DNA of 64,000 bases from Prochilodus magdalenae. Taxonomy: Eukaryota; Chordata; Actinopteri; Characiformes; Prochilodontidae. The first letter of the stretch is position 1; every line of letters starts with the position of its first letter. The notes under the pieces were generated by a model, which saw only the letters and a program-made list of their open reading frames with translations, made no database searches and had not been told where the DNA came from. Below are positions 25,001 to 30,509 of the stretch, piece after piece. The position numbers and the translations under genes are program-made. The DNA lies in assembly GCA_024036415.1 (NCBI GenBank), contig JAMWET010000694.1, positions 42,576 through 106,575 of the forward strand, given 5' to 3'.

Positions 25001-25732
25001 GATCCAGTTATCCATCGAATACTGTACTGTTAATATTTTAACACAGATCTCGAAAATACATCTTAAAGTTTTTTCACCTGTGGTTACAGATTCGAGAGGC
25101 ATTGGCAGGGAGGCTGTCACTGGCAAACTTTAGCTCTAACCGCACAAGGGTGAATATCAAATCACTGATGTTCATGTTTGTTATTAAAAAATTTTTAAAC
25201 TTTCTTTATATTTGCACTGTAAAATCATAAACTGCCCTAAACCTCTGATGTATTTACATTACAGAGCACTAGCGCAGGACCTTCTTCATCAGGTGGCACT
25301 GGTTTCTTACAAAGGTTTCGGAGGAGAAGTACGTAGTTGAACTGAATTTTATTATTATGCATTTATGATGTATCATTGTTCATAATTCAAACTGCTTTGT
25401 CTCACTTTCCATGGCCGTGTAATTGTCAGTGATCTGGCCGTCATCTAGGGCTAGATAGATTAGAGGAATAGCTGTGTAATTATATGACCTTAGATGCAGT
25501 TTCAGAGTTTCTACTATGTACTGGTGTGCGTCATTTCTCATTCGAGCGTTTAGCACGTATGGTTTCATTCAGCATTATTATTTAGCATGTTCTTAAACTG
25601 AACCAACATTATGCAGCACCTTGCTTTATAAGTATACCACTAACCACATGCTGGTCCTTTACAGATGGATACAACGTATCAGAGAGCAGCGGTTTCACAT
25701 CTTCAAACTCGGATACATTTATCAACACTTAA
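1..25732 (+). CDS. Gene A: ADGRF5-like adhesion GPCR with EGF array (5' end outside window)
   Basis: Spliced gene, 23 exons seen: 1-117, 723-869, 1138-1284, 2671-2811, 2931-3056, 3163-3309, 4237-4281, 7243-7293, 9078-9113, 9526-9573, 9900-10006, 11233-11297, 11523-11653, 13980-14162, 16073-16270, 16601-16756, 20711-20886, 20993-21163, 21663-23024, 24930-24971, 25090-25149, 25265-25328, 25665-25732. Phases match at every junction and the joined frame stays open to a TAA at 25730-25732. Domain order is six EGF, Ser/Thr stalk, SEA, two Ig-like, HRM-like, GAIN/GPS, 7TM. The tethered-agonist segment TSFSILMSP and the SEA-Ig-HRM-GAIN order point to subfamily F (ADGRF5/GPR116). It should be a cell-surface receptor with a large autoproteolysed ectodomain. 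Ligand and tissue are unknown. The EGF array is not part of the mammalian ADGRF5 plan, so orthology is not claimed. Confidence 0.85.
118..722 (+). other. Gene A intron, duplicated with 3310-3990
   Basis: No exon is seen. The stretch from about 240 to 360 is almost the same as 3362-3498, and weaker likeness continues to about 620 (for example the CCATGGCAGGACA block against CTATGGTAGGACA). Both copies contain TTTTAATTACAG followed at once by TGGTGAG, a possible vestigial splice site. Confidence 0.6.
723..869 (+). CDS. Gene A exon: EGF repeat 2
   Basis: A complete calcium-binding EGF-like domain in one 147-nt phase 1-1 exon. It starts DIDEC and carries [10 protein letters not shown], which fits the C-x-N-x4-Y/F-x-C pattern of calcium-binding EGFs with a hydroxylation-type Asn. 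The acceptor is CCTCAG at 717-722. The donor reads ACAG|GCAAGT, so this is probably a GC-AG intron; all sibling exons use GT at the same position (for example ACTG|GTAAGA). Six cysteines are present. Confidence 0.8.
1138..1284 (+). CDS. Gene A exon: EGF repeat 3
   Basis: A calcium-binding EGF-like domain, 147 nt, phase 1-1, opening DVDEC and containing [10 protein letters not shown] with six cysteines. Acceptor ATTACAG and donor ACTG|GTAAGA are canonical. Same length and spacing as repeats 2 and 6. The following intron is about 1.4 kb and shows no further EGF exon. Confidence 0.82.
1285..2670 (+). other. Gene A intron without recognised features
   Basis: 1.4 kb of AT-rich sequence between EGF repeats 3 and 4. 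I looked for another DxDEC-type exon and found none, and saw no repeat I could name. Confidence 0.5.
2671..2811 (+). CDS. Gene A exon: EGF repeat 4
   Basis: A calcium-binding EGF-like domain, 141 nt, phase 1-1, opening DLDEC after acceptor TCTTTTAG. Two residues are missing between the first and second cysteines compared with repeats 2, 3 and 6 (CLFAPC against, for example, CPLAPSVC). The [10 protein letters not shown] core is kept. The donor GGAG|GTAAGA is canonical. The neighbouring EGF 5 exon lies only 119 bp downstream, the shortest spacing in the array. Confidence 0.8.
2931..3056 (+). CDS. Gene A exon: EGF repeat 5 (shortened)
   Basis: A calcium-binding EGF-like domain, 126 nt, phase 1-1, opening DVNEC, core [10 protein letters not shown]. 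It lacks seven residues between the fifth and sixth cysteines: after CSCWTGF the sequence goes straight to SIGVNNSC, where repeat 4 has an extra TAANSSL-type loop. The deletion is in frame and both splice sites are canonical (TTACAG, ACTG|GTAAGC), so the exon still looks usable with a shorter last loop. Confidence 0.78.
3163..3309 (+). CDS. Gene A exon: EGF repeat 6
   Basis: A calcium-binding EGF-like domain, 147 nt, phase 1-1, opening DEDEC, core [10 protein letters not shown], ending FNPCKG before donor AAAG|GTATGT. The last part ([19 protein letters not shown]) is nearly the same as in partial repeat 1, and the intron after it also matches, so this is a recent tandem copy. It is the last EGF before the Ser/Thr stalk. 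Confidence 0.82.
3310..5054 (+). other. Gene A intron sequence around stalk exon 1
   Basis: 3310-3990 is the second copy of the duplicated intron described at 118-722. 3990-4236 and 4282-5054 hold AT-rich sequence with no exon or repeat I can name other than the mini-exon at 4237-4281. Confidence 0.45.
4237..4281 (+). CDS. Gene A mini-exon: Ser/Thr-rich stalk 1
   Basis: A 45-nt phase 1-1 exon between CTACAG and ACAG|GTATGG, encoding [15 protein letters not shown]. It is Thr/Ser/Pro-rich and fits an O-glycosylated stalk between the EGF array and the SEA domain. It belongs to a set of similar small exons (7243, 9078, 9526). A Tc1-like element sits in the following intron. Confidence 0.65.
5055..6611 (+). 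mobile_element. Tc1-like DNA transposon with both terminal repeats
   Basis: The ends are inverted repeats: CAGTCATGGCCAAAAGTTTT at 5055 is mirrored by a near copy ending CATGACTG at 6611, and both ends are flanked by TA (5053-5054 and 6612-6613), the Tc1/mariner target site. The length of 1557 bp is usual for a full-size fish Tc1. The transposase inside (5428-6433) is dead. The element lies in gene A's intron between stalk exons, in the same orientation. Confidence 0.92.
5428..6433 (+). pseudogene. Tc1-like transposase, broken
   Basis: The start ATG at 5428 gives [20 protein letters not shown], a Tc1 helix-turn-helix, then the GPPRKTS linker, and on to [12 protein letters not shown] at about 5870. 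There a short deletion removes the D-E-S block with the first catalytic Asp and shifts the frame; the protein continues in another frame from FGTSGKQL (5879) through [13 protein letters not shown] at 6074-6076 replaces an Arg codon. The second Asp (FQHDGAPCH) and the Glu ([11 protein letters not shown]) remain. The frame ends at TGA 6431-6433. With the first Asp gone and two breaks it cannot be active. Confidence 0.9.
7048..7098 (+). pseudogene. Dead copy of stalk mini-exon (acceptor lost)
   Basis: 51 nt, the same length as the stalk exon at 7243-7293 and clearly alike across it, still open in the stalk frame ([16 protein letters not shown]) and with a good donor ACAG|GTATTT. The base pair before it reads CCAAAC where the live copy has AAACAG, so there is no acceptor AG. 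Probably skipped. Weaker scraps of the same kind lie at about 6652-6686 and 6950-6966. Confidence 0.6.
7243..7293 (+). CDS. Gene A mini-exon: Ser/Thr-rich stalk 2
   Basis: A 51-nt phase 1-1 exon between TTAAACAG and ACAG|GTACGC, encoding [16 protein letters not shown]. It is low-complexity and Thr-rich, as for a mucin-like stalk. A dead copy of the same length lies 195 bp upstream at 7048-7098, without an acceptor AG. Confidence 0.62.
7605..8905 (-). mobile_element. Decayed Tc1-like element, minus strand, with nested insertion
   Basis: Reading the minus strand, 8760 to about 8570 encodes the transposase N-terminal helix-turn-helix ([15 protein letters not shown], then [10 protein letters not shown]). 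7950 to 7631 encodes the C-terminal end (RRLRRS-like start, [19 protein letters not shown] core, ending just before the reversed TGA at 7631-7633). Many stops and shifts. About 500 bp between the halves is foreign (see 8307-8430). Outer ends are approximate; no intact terminal repeats are seen. Confidence 0.7.
8307..8430 (+). mobile_element. LINE ORF2 fragment (linker before reverse transcriptase)
   Basis: One frame reads [20 protein letters not shown] followed by [20 protein letters not shown]. This is the N-Q-K-P-W-...-R-A-x-L stretch between endonuclease and reverse transcriptase in CR1/L2-type fish LINEs. It is on the opposite strand from the Tc1 halves around it, so it was inserted into that element or joined by rearrangement. 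7960-8300 may belong to the same insertion. Confidence 0.55.
9078..9113 (+). CDS. Gene A mini-exon: Ser/Thr-rich stalk 3
   Basis: A 36-nt phase 1-1 exon between ATTTCAG and GCAG|GTGTGG, encoding [12 protein letters not shown]. Composition and phase match the other stalk mini-exons. Being so short and simple, it rests on its splice sites and phase. Confidence 0.58.
9114..9525 (+). other. Gene A intron without recognised features
   Basis: About 400 bp between stalk exons 3 and 4. No repeat or exon recognised apart from the poly-pyrimidine tract of the next acceptor. Confidence 0.4.
9526..9573 (+). CDS. Gene A mini-exon: Pro/Thr-rich stalk 4
   Basis: A 48-nt phase 1-1 exon after the polypyrimidine acceptor TTTTTTTTTAG, encoding [16 protein letters not shown] and splicing CCAA|GTATGG into the SEA exon. 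It is Pro/Ala/Thr-rich and forms the end of the stalk just before the SEA domain. Confidence 0.63.
9900..10006 (+). CDS. Gene A exon: SEA domain, first part
   Basis: A 107-nt exon, phase 1 in and phase 0 out, after TTTTCACAG. It encodes [19 protein letters not shown] followed by [15 protein letters not shown]. The pattern of a hydrophobic strand, a Leu-Tyr-x-x-Tyr-Lys-x-Asp helix and a Glu-Thr-Ile end is that of an SEA domain, placed as in ADGRF5. It continues in the exons at 11233 and 11523. Confidence 0.75.
10060..10960 (+). repeat. Interspersed repeat in SEA intron 1 (copy 1)
   Basis: Begins near ATTAGGGGTCCAAGCACG, a start I recognise from a very common unclassified fish repeat. The part at about 10420-10830 is repeated, diverged, in the next large intron at about 12750-13140 in the same orientation (shared blocks TTTATTTGTTGTGA, TACCATTGAGTAAAGAAAGT, TTACATTGA). 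Limits are approximate. Confidence 0.5.
11095..11161 (+). repeat. Imperfect (TTG)n/(TTA)n microsatellite
   Basis: Two TTG/TTA-rich tracts split by a short unique stretch, in the SEA intron just before the exon at 11233. Codons read from it are low-complexity and are not taken as coding. Confidence 0.8.
11233..11297 (+). CDS. Gene A exon: SEA domain, middle part
   Basis: A 65-nt exon, phase 0 in and phase 2 out, between TTTTCAG and TTCAG|GTACTG, encoding [20 protein letters not shown] plus FR. This matches the SEA segment before the F-R-x-G-S-V strand. It joins to 11523 to give the continuous motif [10 protein letters not shown]. Confidence 0.75.
11523..11653 (+). CDS. Gene A exon: SEA domain, last part
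   Basis: A 131-nt exon, phase 2 in and phase 1 out. Taking acceptor TTTCAACAG at 11522 and joining to 11297 makes [20 protein letters not shown], the classic SEA strand. The open frame upstream (from 11440) is intron read-through. The exon ends NAIAQS before G|GTAAGG. No clear G-S-V-V-V autoproteolysis site is visible beyond the GSVIAD strand, so cleavage of this SEA domain is uncertain. Confidence 0.75.
11976..12470 (+). mobile_element. Non-autonomous DNA transposon-like repeat
   Basis: Starts CCCAATTCCAGAAAAGTTGG at 11976 and ends near CCCAACTTTTTTGGAGTTG at about 12457, forming imperfect terminal inverted repeats (AAAAGTTGGGA facing TCCCAACTTTT). No coding frame inside. The end sequence is one I recall from short fish DNA elements; the superfamily is not assignable by eye. 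Confidence 0.45.
12640..13260 (+). repeat. Interspersed repeat in SEA/Ig intron (copy 2)
   Basis: About 12750-13140 is a diverged direct copy of 10420-10830 in the neighbouring intron. Either two insertions of one repeat family or a duplication of intron sequence. No exon is seen within it. Confidence 0.5.
13280..13838 (+). mobile_element. Solo LTR (5-bp target duplication GTAAA)
   Basis: 559 bp starting TGTCACGCC and ending TCTAACA, bounded by GTAAA on both sides (13275-13279, 13839-13843). A TATTTAAGG box lies at about 13440 and AATAAA at about 13776, placed as the promoter and polyadenylation signal of an LTR. No internal retroelement is next to it, so it is a solo LTR left by recombination. 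It shares a block (GCAATCCTGAGCG) with the LTR at 17053-17551. Confidence 0.85.
13980..14162 (+). CDS. Gene A exon: Ig-like domain 1, first part
   Basis: A 183-nt phase 1-1 exon after TAATTTCAG. It encodes an immunoglobulin strand set: [20 protein letters not shown] has the first Cys and the core Trp, then [14 protein letters not shown] leads to the second half. The exon ends inside the Asp-x-Gly motif and the next exon supplies KYACN, so the exon boundary splits the domain. Donor ACTG|GTAAGT. Confidence 0.78.
14210..14700 (+). other. Gene A intron, poly-T and unassigned sequence
   Basis: A T run at about 14210-14231 followed by roughly 450 bp in which I see no exon or named repeat. The dead Tc1 at 14716 begins after it. 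Confidence 0.4.
14716..15950 (+). mobile_element. Tc1-like element, both ends lost
   Basis: Carries most of a transposase gene (14738-15719) and the usual 3' untranslated part of this fish Tc1 family down to GATCTAGGATGTGTTATT. The left terminal repeat is missing (truncated just before the ATG), and the right one is replaced by a TA microsatellite starting at 15951. Lies in the intron that splits Ig-like domain 1. Confidence 0.8.
14738..15719 (+). pseudogene. Tc1-like transposase, broken
   Basis: ATG at 14738 gives [20 protein letters not shown] (helix-turn-helix). An in-frame TAG at 14999-15001 replaces a Gln codon. The frame then runs on to the catalytic residues, which all survive: LFTDESRF (Asp), [10 protein letters not shown] (Asp) and [11 protein letters not shown] (Glu). 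Near 15605-15650 a deletion shifts the frame; the normal C-terminus ([15 protein letters not shown]) resumes in another frame and ends at TGA 15717-15719. Two breaks make it inactive, but it is better kept than the copy at 5428. Confidence 0.88.
15951..16029 (+). repeat. (TG)n(TA)n microsatellite
   Basis: A short GT run followed by about 70 bp of pure TA, starting where the right terminal repeat of the Tc1 element should be and ending 43 bp before the Ig exon at 16073. Confidence 0.95.
16073..16270 (+). CDS. Gene A exon: Ig-like 1 end and Ig-like 2 start
   Basis: A 198-nt phase 1-1 exon after GCTTTCACAG. It opens [17 protein letters not shown] (second Ig Cys), then [20 protein letters not shown] and [18 protein letters not shown]. 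The CC...W pattern resembles the second Ig-like region of ADGRF5. Donor ACAG|GTGAAA. Two NxT/NxS-type glycosylation sites are plausible. Confidence 0.75.
16323..16512 (+). mobile_element. Palindromic MITE-like element
   Basis: The two halves are inverted copies: AGGTGGAGAATGTGCTGGTT near the left end faces AACCACCTGCATCACGTTCT near the right, and GCACCAAAAGGGTTC faces GAAACCCTTTTTGGTGC in the middle. No coding content. A short foldback element in the intron between the two Ig exons. Confidence 0.65.
16601..16756 (+). CDS. Gene A exon: Ig-like domain 2, last part
   Basis: A 156-nt phase 1-1 exon after GTTACACAG, encoding [20 protein letters not shown] and ending [12 protein letters not shown] before AA|GTGAGT. 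Its cysteines (CITC, DC, RC) match a Cys-rich Ig-like region. No third Ig exon is visible in the following 3954-bp intron, which is filled with transposon copies, so gene A appears to have one Ig fewer than mammalian ADGRF5. Confidence 0.72.
17053..17551 (-). mobile_element. Solo LTR, minus strand (imperfect target duplication)
   Basis: On the minus strand it starts TGTCATGCC (17551) and ends with CTGACA (17053), 499 bp, with an ATTAAA signal near the 3' end. Flanks are TTGAT and ACGAT, agreeing at three of five bases. It shares internal blocks with the plus-strand LTR at 13280, so the two are one family. The long open frames across it come from LTR sequence. Confidence 0.65.
17579..17592 (+). 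repeat. (AAT)n microsatellite
   Basis: A short AAT run just beyond the LTR, followed by A/T-rich sequence. Confidence 0.7.
17600..18900 (+). other. Gene A intron without recognised features
   Basis: 1.3 kb within the 3954-bp intron. A purine-rich stretch at about 18110-18260 gives open frames on the minus strand, but they are low-complexity (Cys/Leu/Ser-rich) and not supported. No third Ig exon is found. Confidence 0.4.
18910..19600 (+). pseudogene. Old Tc1-like transposase remnant
   Basis: Scattered frames give a helix-turn-helix scrap near 18960 ([15 protein letters not shown]), the first catalytic block [19 protein letters not shown] at about 19258-19315, and a second block FPQDNARCH at about 19525-19550. 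Many stops lie between. No terminal repeats recognised. It belongs to a Tc1 group different from the two better-kept copies. Confidence 0.65.
20049..20439 (-). mobile_element. Solo LTR, minus strand (target duplication CATTA)
   Basis: 391 bp; on the + strand it reads TGTTACGCG ... GGTGTGACA and is flanked by CATTA on both sides (20044-20048, 20440-20444). Read on the minus strand it is TGTCACACC ... GCGTAACA with an ATTAAA near its 3' end. The 90-codon frame across it (20048-20320) is not a gene. Confidence 0.85.
20711..20886 (+). CDS. Gene A exon: HRM-like Cys-rich segment
   Basis: A 176-nt exon, phase 1 in and phase 0 out, after TTCTCTTTAG. It encodes [19 protein letters not shown], then [17 protein letters not shown] and [11 protein letters not shown]. 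The C...C...C..G.W....C pattern is that of the hormone-receptor-like segment before GAIN in subfamily F. Donor GAG|GTAAAC. Confidence 0.75.
20993..21163 (+). CDS. Gene A exon: GAIN domain, helical part
   Basis: A 171-nt phase 0-0 exon between GTCTGTAG and GAG|GTATGT. It encodes 57 residues, mostly helical: [20 protein letters not shown] then [20 protein letters not shown]. This fits the alpha-helical subdomain A of a GAIN domain and runs on in the large exon at 21663. Confidence 0.78.
21164..21662 (+). other. Gene A intron without recognised features
   Basis: About 500 bp of AT-rich intron between the two GAIN exons. Nothing recognised. Confidence 0.4.
21663..23024 (+). CDS. Gene A exon: GAIN/GPS and transmembrane helices 1-7 (start)
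   Basis: A 1362-nt phase 0-0 exon (454 codons), the receptor core. The GAIN beta-sandwich runs to the GPS, with CVFWNF, then CEC-N-H-T|T-S-F at about 22221-22245; cleavage would fall at 22238/22239 and release the agonist [11 protein letters not shown]1 starts near [16 protein letters not shown]2 at [22 protein letters not shown]3 at [22 protein letters not shown]4 at [22 protein letters not shown]5 after the loop CWLNW, TM6 with [11 protein letters not shown], and TM7 starts at [11 protein letters not shown]. The Cys pair of the TM3/ECL2 disulfide is present. The frame stays open past 23024, but that is intron read-through: CAG|GTACTA is the donor and the TM7 end is in the next exon. The GPS has HTT where HLT/HLS is usual. 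Confidence 0.92.
23187..24054 (+). mobile_element. hAT-like non-autonomous element (copy 1)
   Basis: Starts CAGTGTTGGAAGAGTTAC and ends TTACTCCCCAACAC, an inverted pair of ends typical of a common fish hAT-like element. No coding frame. A shorter copy lies at 46319-46909; shared blocks include TTTCACTCC-GGCTGTGTG-TGCCAGCT. The final TG of the right end is missing. It lies in the intron that interrupts TM7. Confidence 0.6.
24060..24929 (+). other. Gene A intron without recognised features
   Basis: About 870 bp of AT-rich sequence before the TM7 exon. No repeat or exon recognised. Confidence 0.4.
24930..24971 (+). CDS. Gene A exon: end of transmembrane helix 7
   Basis: A 42-nt phase 0-0 exon (TCCAAAG to CAAG|GTATGG) encoding [14 protein letters not shown]. 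Joined to 23024 it gives [18 protein letters not shown], the conserved adhesion-GPCR TM7 ending. It is too short to find except by splice sites and motif. Confidence 0.85.
25090..25149 (+). CDS. Gene A exon: cytoplasmic tail 1 (helix 8 region)
   Basis: A 60-nt phase 0-0 exon between GGTTACAG and AAGG|GTGAAT, encoding [20 protein letters not shown]. The K-I-R-E-A-L start follows TM7 directly, as in other subfamily F receptors. Confidence 0.8.
25265..25328 (+). CDS. Gene A exon: cytoplasmic tail 2
   Basis: A 64-nt exon, phase 0 in and phase 1 out, after ATTACAG, encoding [20 protein letters not shown] plus R. Ser/Gly-rich and then basic. Donor AGAA|GTACGT. If this donor is skipped, translation stops at a TAG at 25334-25336, giving a shorter tail. 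Confidence 0.72.
25665..25732 (+). CDS. Gene A last exon: cytoplasmic tail 3 and stop
   Basis: A 68-nt terminal exon after CTTTACAG: (N)[21 protein letters not shown], then TAA at 25730-25732. The Y-N-V-S start and Ser-rich end resemble the C-termini of ADGRF5-like receptors. A 3' UTR follows; see 25733-29996. Confidence 0.75.
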
Positions 25733-28700
25733 GCTAACACTTGCTCCACAGAGCCAGTTAAAGTCTTCCAGCAAAAGTATCTGCCCTAGACCAGATTTAT
25801 CAGCTAAAAAACAATTTATTTTTATAGTTGCTTTTATTGTATAAAAAACAAAGAAACAAGTTCAAAAACAAAGTTCTTCAAGACATGTAGGACATGTTCT
25901 GTTGTATTTTACTTTTGCTCAAGAGACAACTGGACCGTGCTAATAACCGCGAATAACAATATTGTTGCCGTTTTGGCCATTCTGTGCTAGTTTAAAGTGT
26001 CTATTAAGATTTGCATCATTACAGCAGAGCATGCAGTGAACAGATAGAGTCCAAGAGATAGATGTTCTAATTATAAAATATAAGAAATGATAATAAATCA
26101 TTAGGCAAACATAAAATACAATAAGAAGCTAAATAAATTTACATGTGTAATTGCACAGATATATATTGCCCTGTTACTGAAAGATATTTCACAGATAAAT
26201 ACTGATTATCTGGCAGTCCCCTAAATACTAATGGTAATTTGGCTAATTAGCTACATTGCTTGATAGTTAGCGTGTTGACTGATATGAAACGCTATCCTGC
26301 CCTGTTGTGCACACACACACACACGCTCAAAAAAATGTCTACATGTGTAAAATCCTATTCTTACTGGTAACCTAATAGTGTCAGCGACTACAAGGACAGA
26401 GGATTCCTTACCGTGAGTTATGTATCTTATAGCAGCTCTACCTGATGTTAAAAACAAAGACAAGATCTTACAGATACTGATTATCTTTTGTCTGTTCTGT
26501 TTGTATTTACTGAGGTACTTTAGAATTTTCCACCTGGAAGTACAAACATTCTGAAAACTGAATGATTTAAGTGACTTATTTAAGACGAAATTTGTGATGT
26601 AACAATTTGATCAGTATAAACAGGGTTAGTACATTTTGCTGGTGGTGGTGTTGGGTTTTGTTTGTTTTTCCCTTTAAAATGAGAATGTTGACATACAATC
26701 ATAGCTTGTACTGATTTACCCCAGTAATACCGTTAAAATATTGCTCTGCTCTAACAGAATTTCTTGGAATTTCTTTACATGATGGAAAGTTCCTCATCTA
26801 ATACCTACATAGGAATATTCAGTTATATTTTAGACATTGATCTACAGTAGGCTGTAATAAATTTATACCTGCTCCAATCTGAGCAGAATTCCTTAACCTG
26901 TTCTTTTGGTACCCCACACATACCATCTAGATCTTTGTCAACTACGTTGTGTTTCATTTGCTGGCTACCACTTAACATAAGAGTTTGTATGCTTTAAATG
27001 ATGATAGTCTAAGCCTAATCACTTGTATTGTGGTGATGGATTTTGTGTGAACTTGCATGCAATGTACCGATAAATAAATATAACTTTGCTTTAAATCATG
27101 TGGAATTTGCTTTTGTATGCCAAAAAGCTGGAGAGCTGTGCTTTTAAATTTGTGTAATACTTATATATTAATGCAGATGAACAATTTATTAGCAGTTATT
27201 AACAGTCCCAAAGAGAATAATAATAACACTGTACTGGTCAAAGGCAAACAGACAAACAACCCATAAAGCAAAAGCATGTTTACCTTGAACACTTAAATTA
27301 TTTGAATCGTATTTAAACAAACATGCTGAACTACCAGTATCCCCAGAAATATTCACACTCATTATGTAGCATTATAATATGGCTGTCCCGAGAGGCGTGG
27401 ATGTCCCAAGAACAGTGAAGCATCCGGCTATTCTGTCTGTTAAACATCTCTTCATTAACTTTGACTTTGTTGTTCAAAAAAGCTTCTAATATAAACATCT
27501 GGATACAGTGCATTTTGTCATTTTGTATAATCATACAAATTGTATACAGAATTAGAAATTAAAAGCTAAAATAGTACTTGTAACTATTAAATTACAGCAA
27601 TGTCATGGTCAGCTACAAGGCTGAAGACCTATTTTCCACTTCCTGCTCTTGGAGGATGCAGCAGCTGGACACTTGGCCTAGTATGCTGTAACTTTTATGA
27701 TATTTTAACAATGTTGATTCTGCTGCAGCCACAGATTTAACGTGTCAACACGAGAACATCTTCCCATTAGATTAATCCTACTTAAAAACTGTGGAGTAAA
27801 CATCAAAACATATTTTGGTTCAGGGTATAGAGGAAGCCAGCAACTGTCTCCTGTGTAGAACACACATAGCATTTTTTTTTACTTCAGATTCATGTCCATA
27901 TGTTCTAGTCTGTTAGTTACAGGAACAGCCCCTTTGGAGTAACTGTTTAGTGTCTTGCTCACCACCCCTACCTCCAGCTGTGTGAAAAAGAGAAATCCCA
28001 ACAAAGAAAAATACAGTAGGCAGAAACTTTACTAAGACATACTGACAGACTGAGTCTTTTCCCAGTGAGTCGCTGGAATGAGGGTGGACAGCCACTGATA
28101 AAATTCTAGAACCTTCAAATAGTCCAATTAAATATCTTTATAAATATATAAAGACTAGACAATTGGAATTTTAGTCATTTGAAGGTCAGTTATGATTGAC
28201 ACCAACTTCTGTGCTTAGGCTGTTGGGAAGGGACCTCCACAGTTTCATTGTCATGAGTTATCTTTTGATGCCAGACATCCCTGTCTCCTAATCTTGATGT
28301 CTGCTTGGCGGTTCTGTTGCCAGATGTCATTTGGCTAGGCTCTTCTCTTCTTCTCTTTTCCACTTCCTATTTTCCATCAGATGCATTTTTTTTTGTCCTT
28401 TTGCAAAAAAAATTGTACTGTCTGTTCAATTATTGTATTTGTATATTAGACCACCAACTAAACTAAATGCAATGATGTCTTCTCTGCCTAAGTACATTGA
28501 TTAAATACGGTAAATATTGATTGATGGTTACTGCAAGAGTTGAGGAACTCGAGTTGGAATCAAGCAGCAAATTTGAGGACTAACACTCATAAAAGATTTG
28601 ACTTTATCGTCGACTTGAGACTTAACCCAGACTTAAGACAGATGACTTAAAATGACTTGATTTGTTATTAAATATTTGCATTTTTAGGATTTTTTTGTTT

Positions 28701-29005
28701 GAAAAATGTATTGGGGATTTCTGTTACAATGTGTGCAAACCTGGCAACCTATCAGGCAGGAGACCAGCAGAGATAAAATAATTAACTTTTGCTGTCTAGC
28801 TCAGTGGCTTGGTAAATTTCGGCTGATATTGGTTATTTAACCTACTGCTCACAGACAACCTCCCAAAATCCCTGAAGTCTTGCTAAACCAGGGAACAAAC
28901 TACAGTCATTAATATTTCTTTTCCAGTCTTTCCTTCCATCCAGTACATTTAATTACCATACCCAGAATCACTGCAACAGGTGCCGTATGCGGTAAGGGAC
29001 TATTT

Positions 29006-29048
29006 AATAAATAAATAAATAAAATTATTATTATTATTATTATTATTA
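29006..29048 (+). repeat. (AAAT)n(ATT)n microsatellite
   Basis: AAAT units followed by ATT units, about 43 bp. Confidence 0.85.
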
Positions 29049-29076
29049 CTGTTACTACATCCATGACATATCACTT

Positions 29077-29350
29077 GTAGTGTACAGAGAGGCATCTGAC
29101 AAACATACTGCAACCTTTTAGTTTGGTAAGATTTGGTATTTTTTATAAGGATTAAATTACTTTAATAAACTACAGTGAGAGACAACAAGATCACATAGTT
29201 CTAAAATCAATGTAGTGTACAGATACCCTTCTAACAAACAAAACTTTAGTTTTTAATAGGAATTAAATCACTACCTTGACACATCTATATGACATACAGA
29301 TCTAATATTGCATGTAGTGTACAGAGCCCTTTCTGAAGACCAGAGAGCTC
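29077..29350 (+). repeat. Degenerate tandem repeat, three units
   Basis: GTAGTGTACAGA recurs at 29077, 29212 and 29314, each followed by a related stretch (CATCTGACAAACA / CCTTCTAACAAACA) and a TTTTA-AGGATTAAAT-type block between. Unit lengths are about 135 and 102 bp, so it is an old and uneven duplication. Confidence 0.5.
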
Positions 29351-29996
29351 TTGGGATCTGACTATGGTAATATCACTCACTTTAGCAATCAGGAGCAAAC
29401 CAAATATCTGTACTTTAAATAATACAAGCTCCTCCAGAATCCTCCTAACCATGTTCTAATCATTAGCAACTGATAGTGGGGCACCTGATTTAATTATAGA
29501 CACTTGCAGCAATTAATGTGCACTTCAAAAACAGCAACTACTTTTCATTCACTTTATTTTGGATTTTTAGTCACAGTGACAGTGAATTGTTAATTACCCA
29601 GCATTAACAAGCAAAATCTTGTCAGGCCAACAGATTTCACATTGATATTGTGCAAACAAGAGTGTGTGTTACCTCAACAAGCAGCTTGATGATTATGCTT
29701 CTGCGCGCAGAGACGCATGCTACGGGGCTTCTCGTTCGTGCACAGCAGGGGTTTTGAACAGCGCGGCACGTGCATCTACTTGCAGGCAAGTTATCCAAAT
29801 TAATTGTTGAATTACTTATTTGAGTCTAGTTGAAGAATTGATTGTGTTAGGTGGAAAGTGTAGTGTTTTTTTTTTGTTATTGGTATGTTTAGCTGTGGTT
29901 TAAGTATTTAATAGCAGTCTAATGCTATTTGATTTTAAGAGTAAGTGTAGCAGGCATAGCTAGGTAGCAATGCTAGCATTGTATGCTCCGCATCCG

Positions 29997-30506
29997 ATAG
30001 GCCCTTTTCACACTTCCGCATTCTTTTTGCCGGAAACACGCGCGGATGGGTAACGCTAGTTCCGCTAAAGAGTAAACAGTGATGGCAGAGTCCAAGAACA
30101 AGAGATTTTGCAGTGTACCAAGCTCTGACTATCACCTTGTTGTCGACTATATTGCACACTGAATAAACAATAACACTTAGCCTATCATTCCTGTGACGAG
30201 GATTAGCTTGTTGTTCTAGCGTGTTAGCAGGCATAGATGTAAACAAAGCTTACGTTAGCTGACGTTATTTGGTTTGCTAGCTAACCTAATCGGGAGCTGC
30301 GAATAAGGAGCTAACTCCAGCCTCGTAGATCACGTTAACTAAAGCAGTCAGTATCATTCATAATATTTGCTATTTACTTAAAATAGACATCCTCAAATTT
30401 CAGTCTCAACAGCGATGAAGTGAAATGTTTCATGGTCAGCCGGGAGTACAGGAACTTGTACTACCCAGCGTCGACGTATTTCCGCTTTTTTGTGAAAAGG
30501 GCCTAT
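29997..30506 (+). mobile_element. Non-autonomous DNA transposon with 16-bp inverted ends
   Basis: ATAGGCCCTTTTCACA at 29997-30012 is the exact reverse complement of 30491-30506. The 510-bp interior has no coding frame. No clear target duplication is visible (the flanks share only a TCCGA-like stretch), so the superfamily is left open. Confidence 0.65.
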
Positions 30507-30509
30507 TTG

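Larger units (their letters stand above)
25733..29996 (+). other. Gene A 3' UTR candidate and intergenic sequence
   Basis: AATAAA is present at 26092-26097 and again at 27073-27078, either of which could end the gene A transcript; I cannot choose. Open frames here are short and unlike known proteins. An A/T-rich microsatellite lies at 29006-29048 and a weak repeat at 29077-29350. The stretch 28540-28690 resembles the GACTTGAGACTT-rich fish repeats. Confidence 0.4.
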
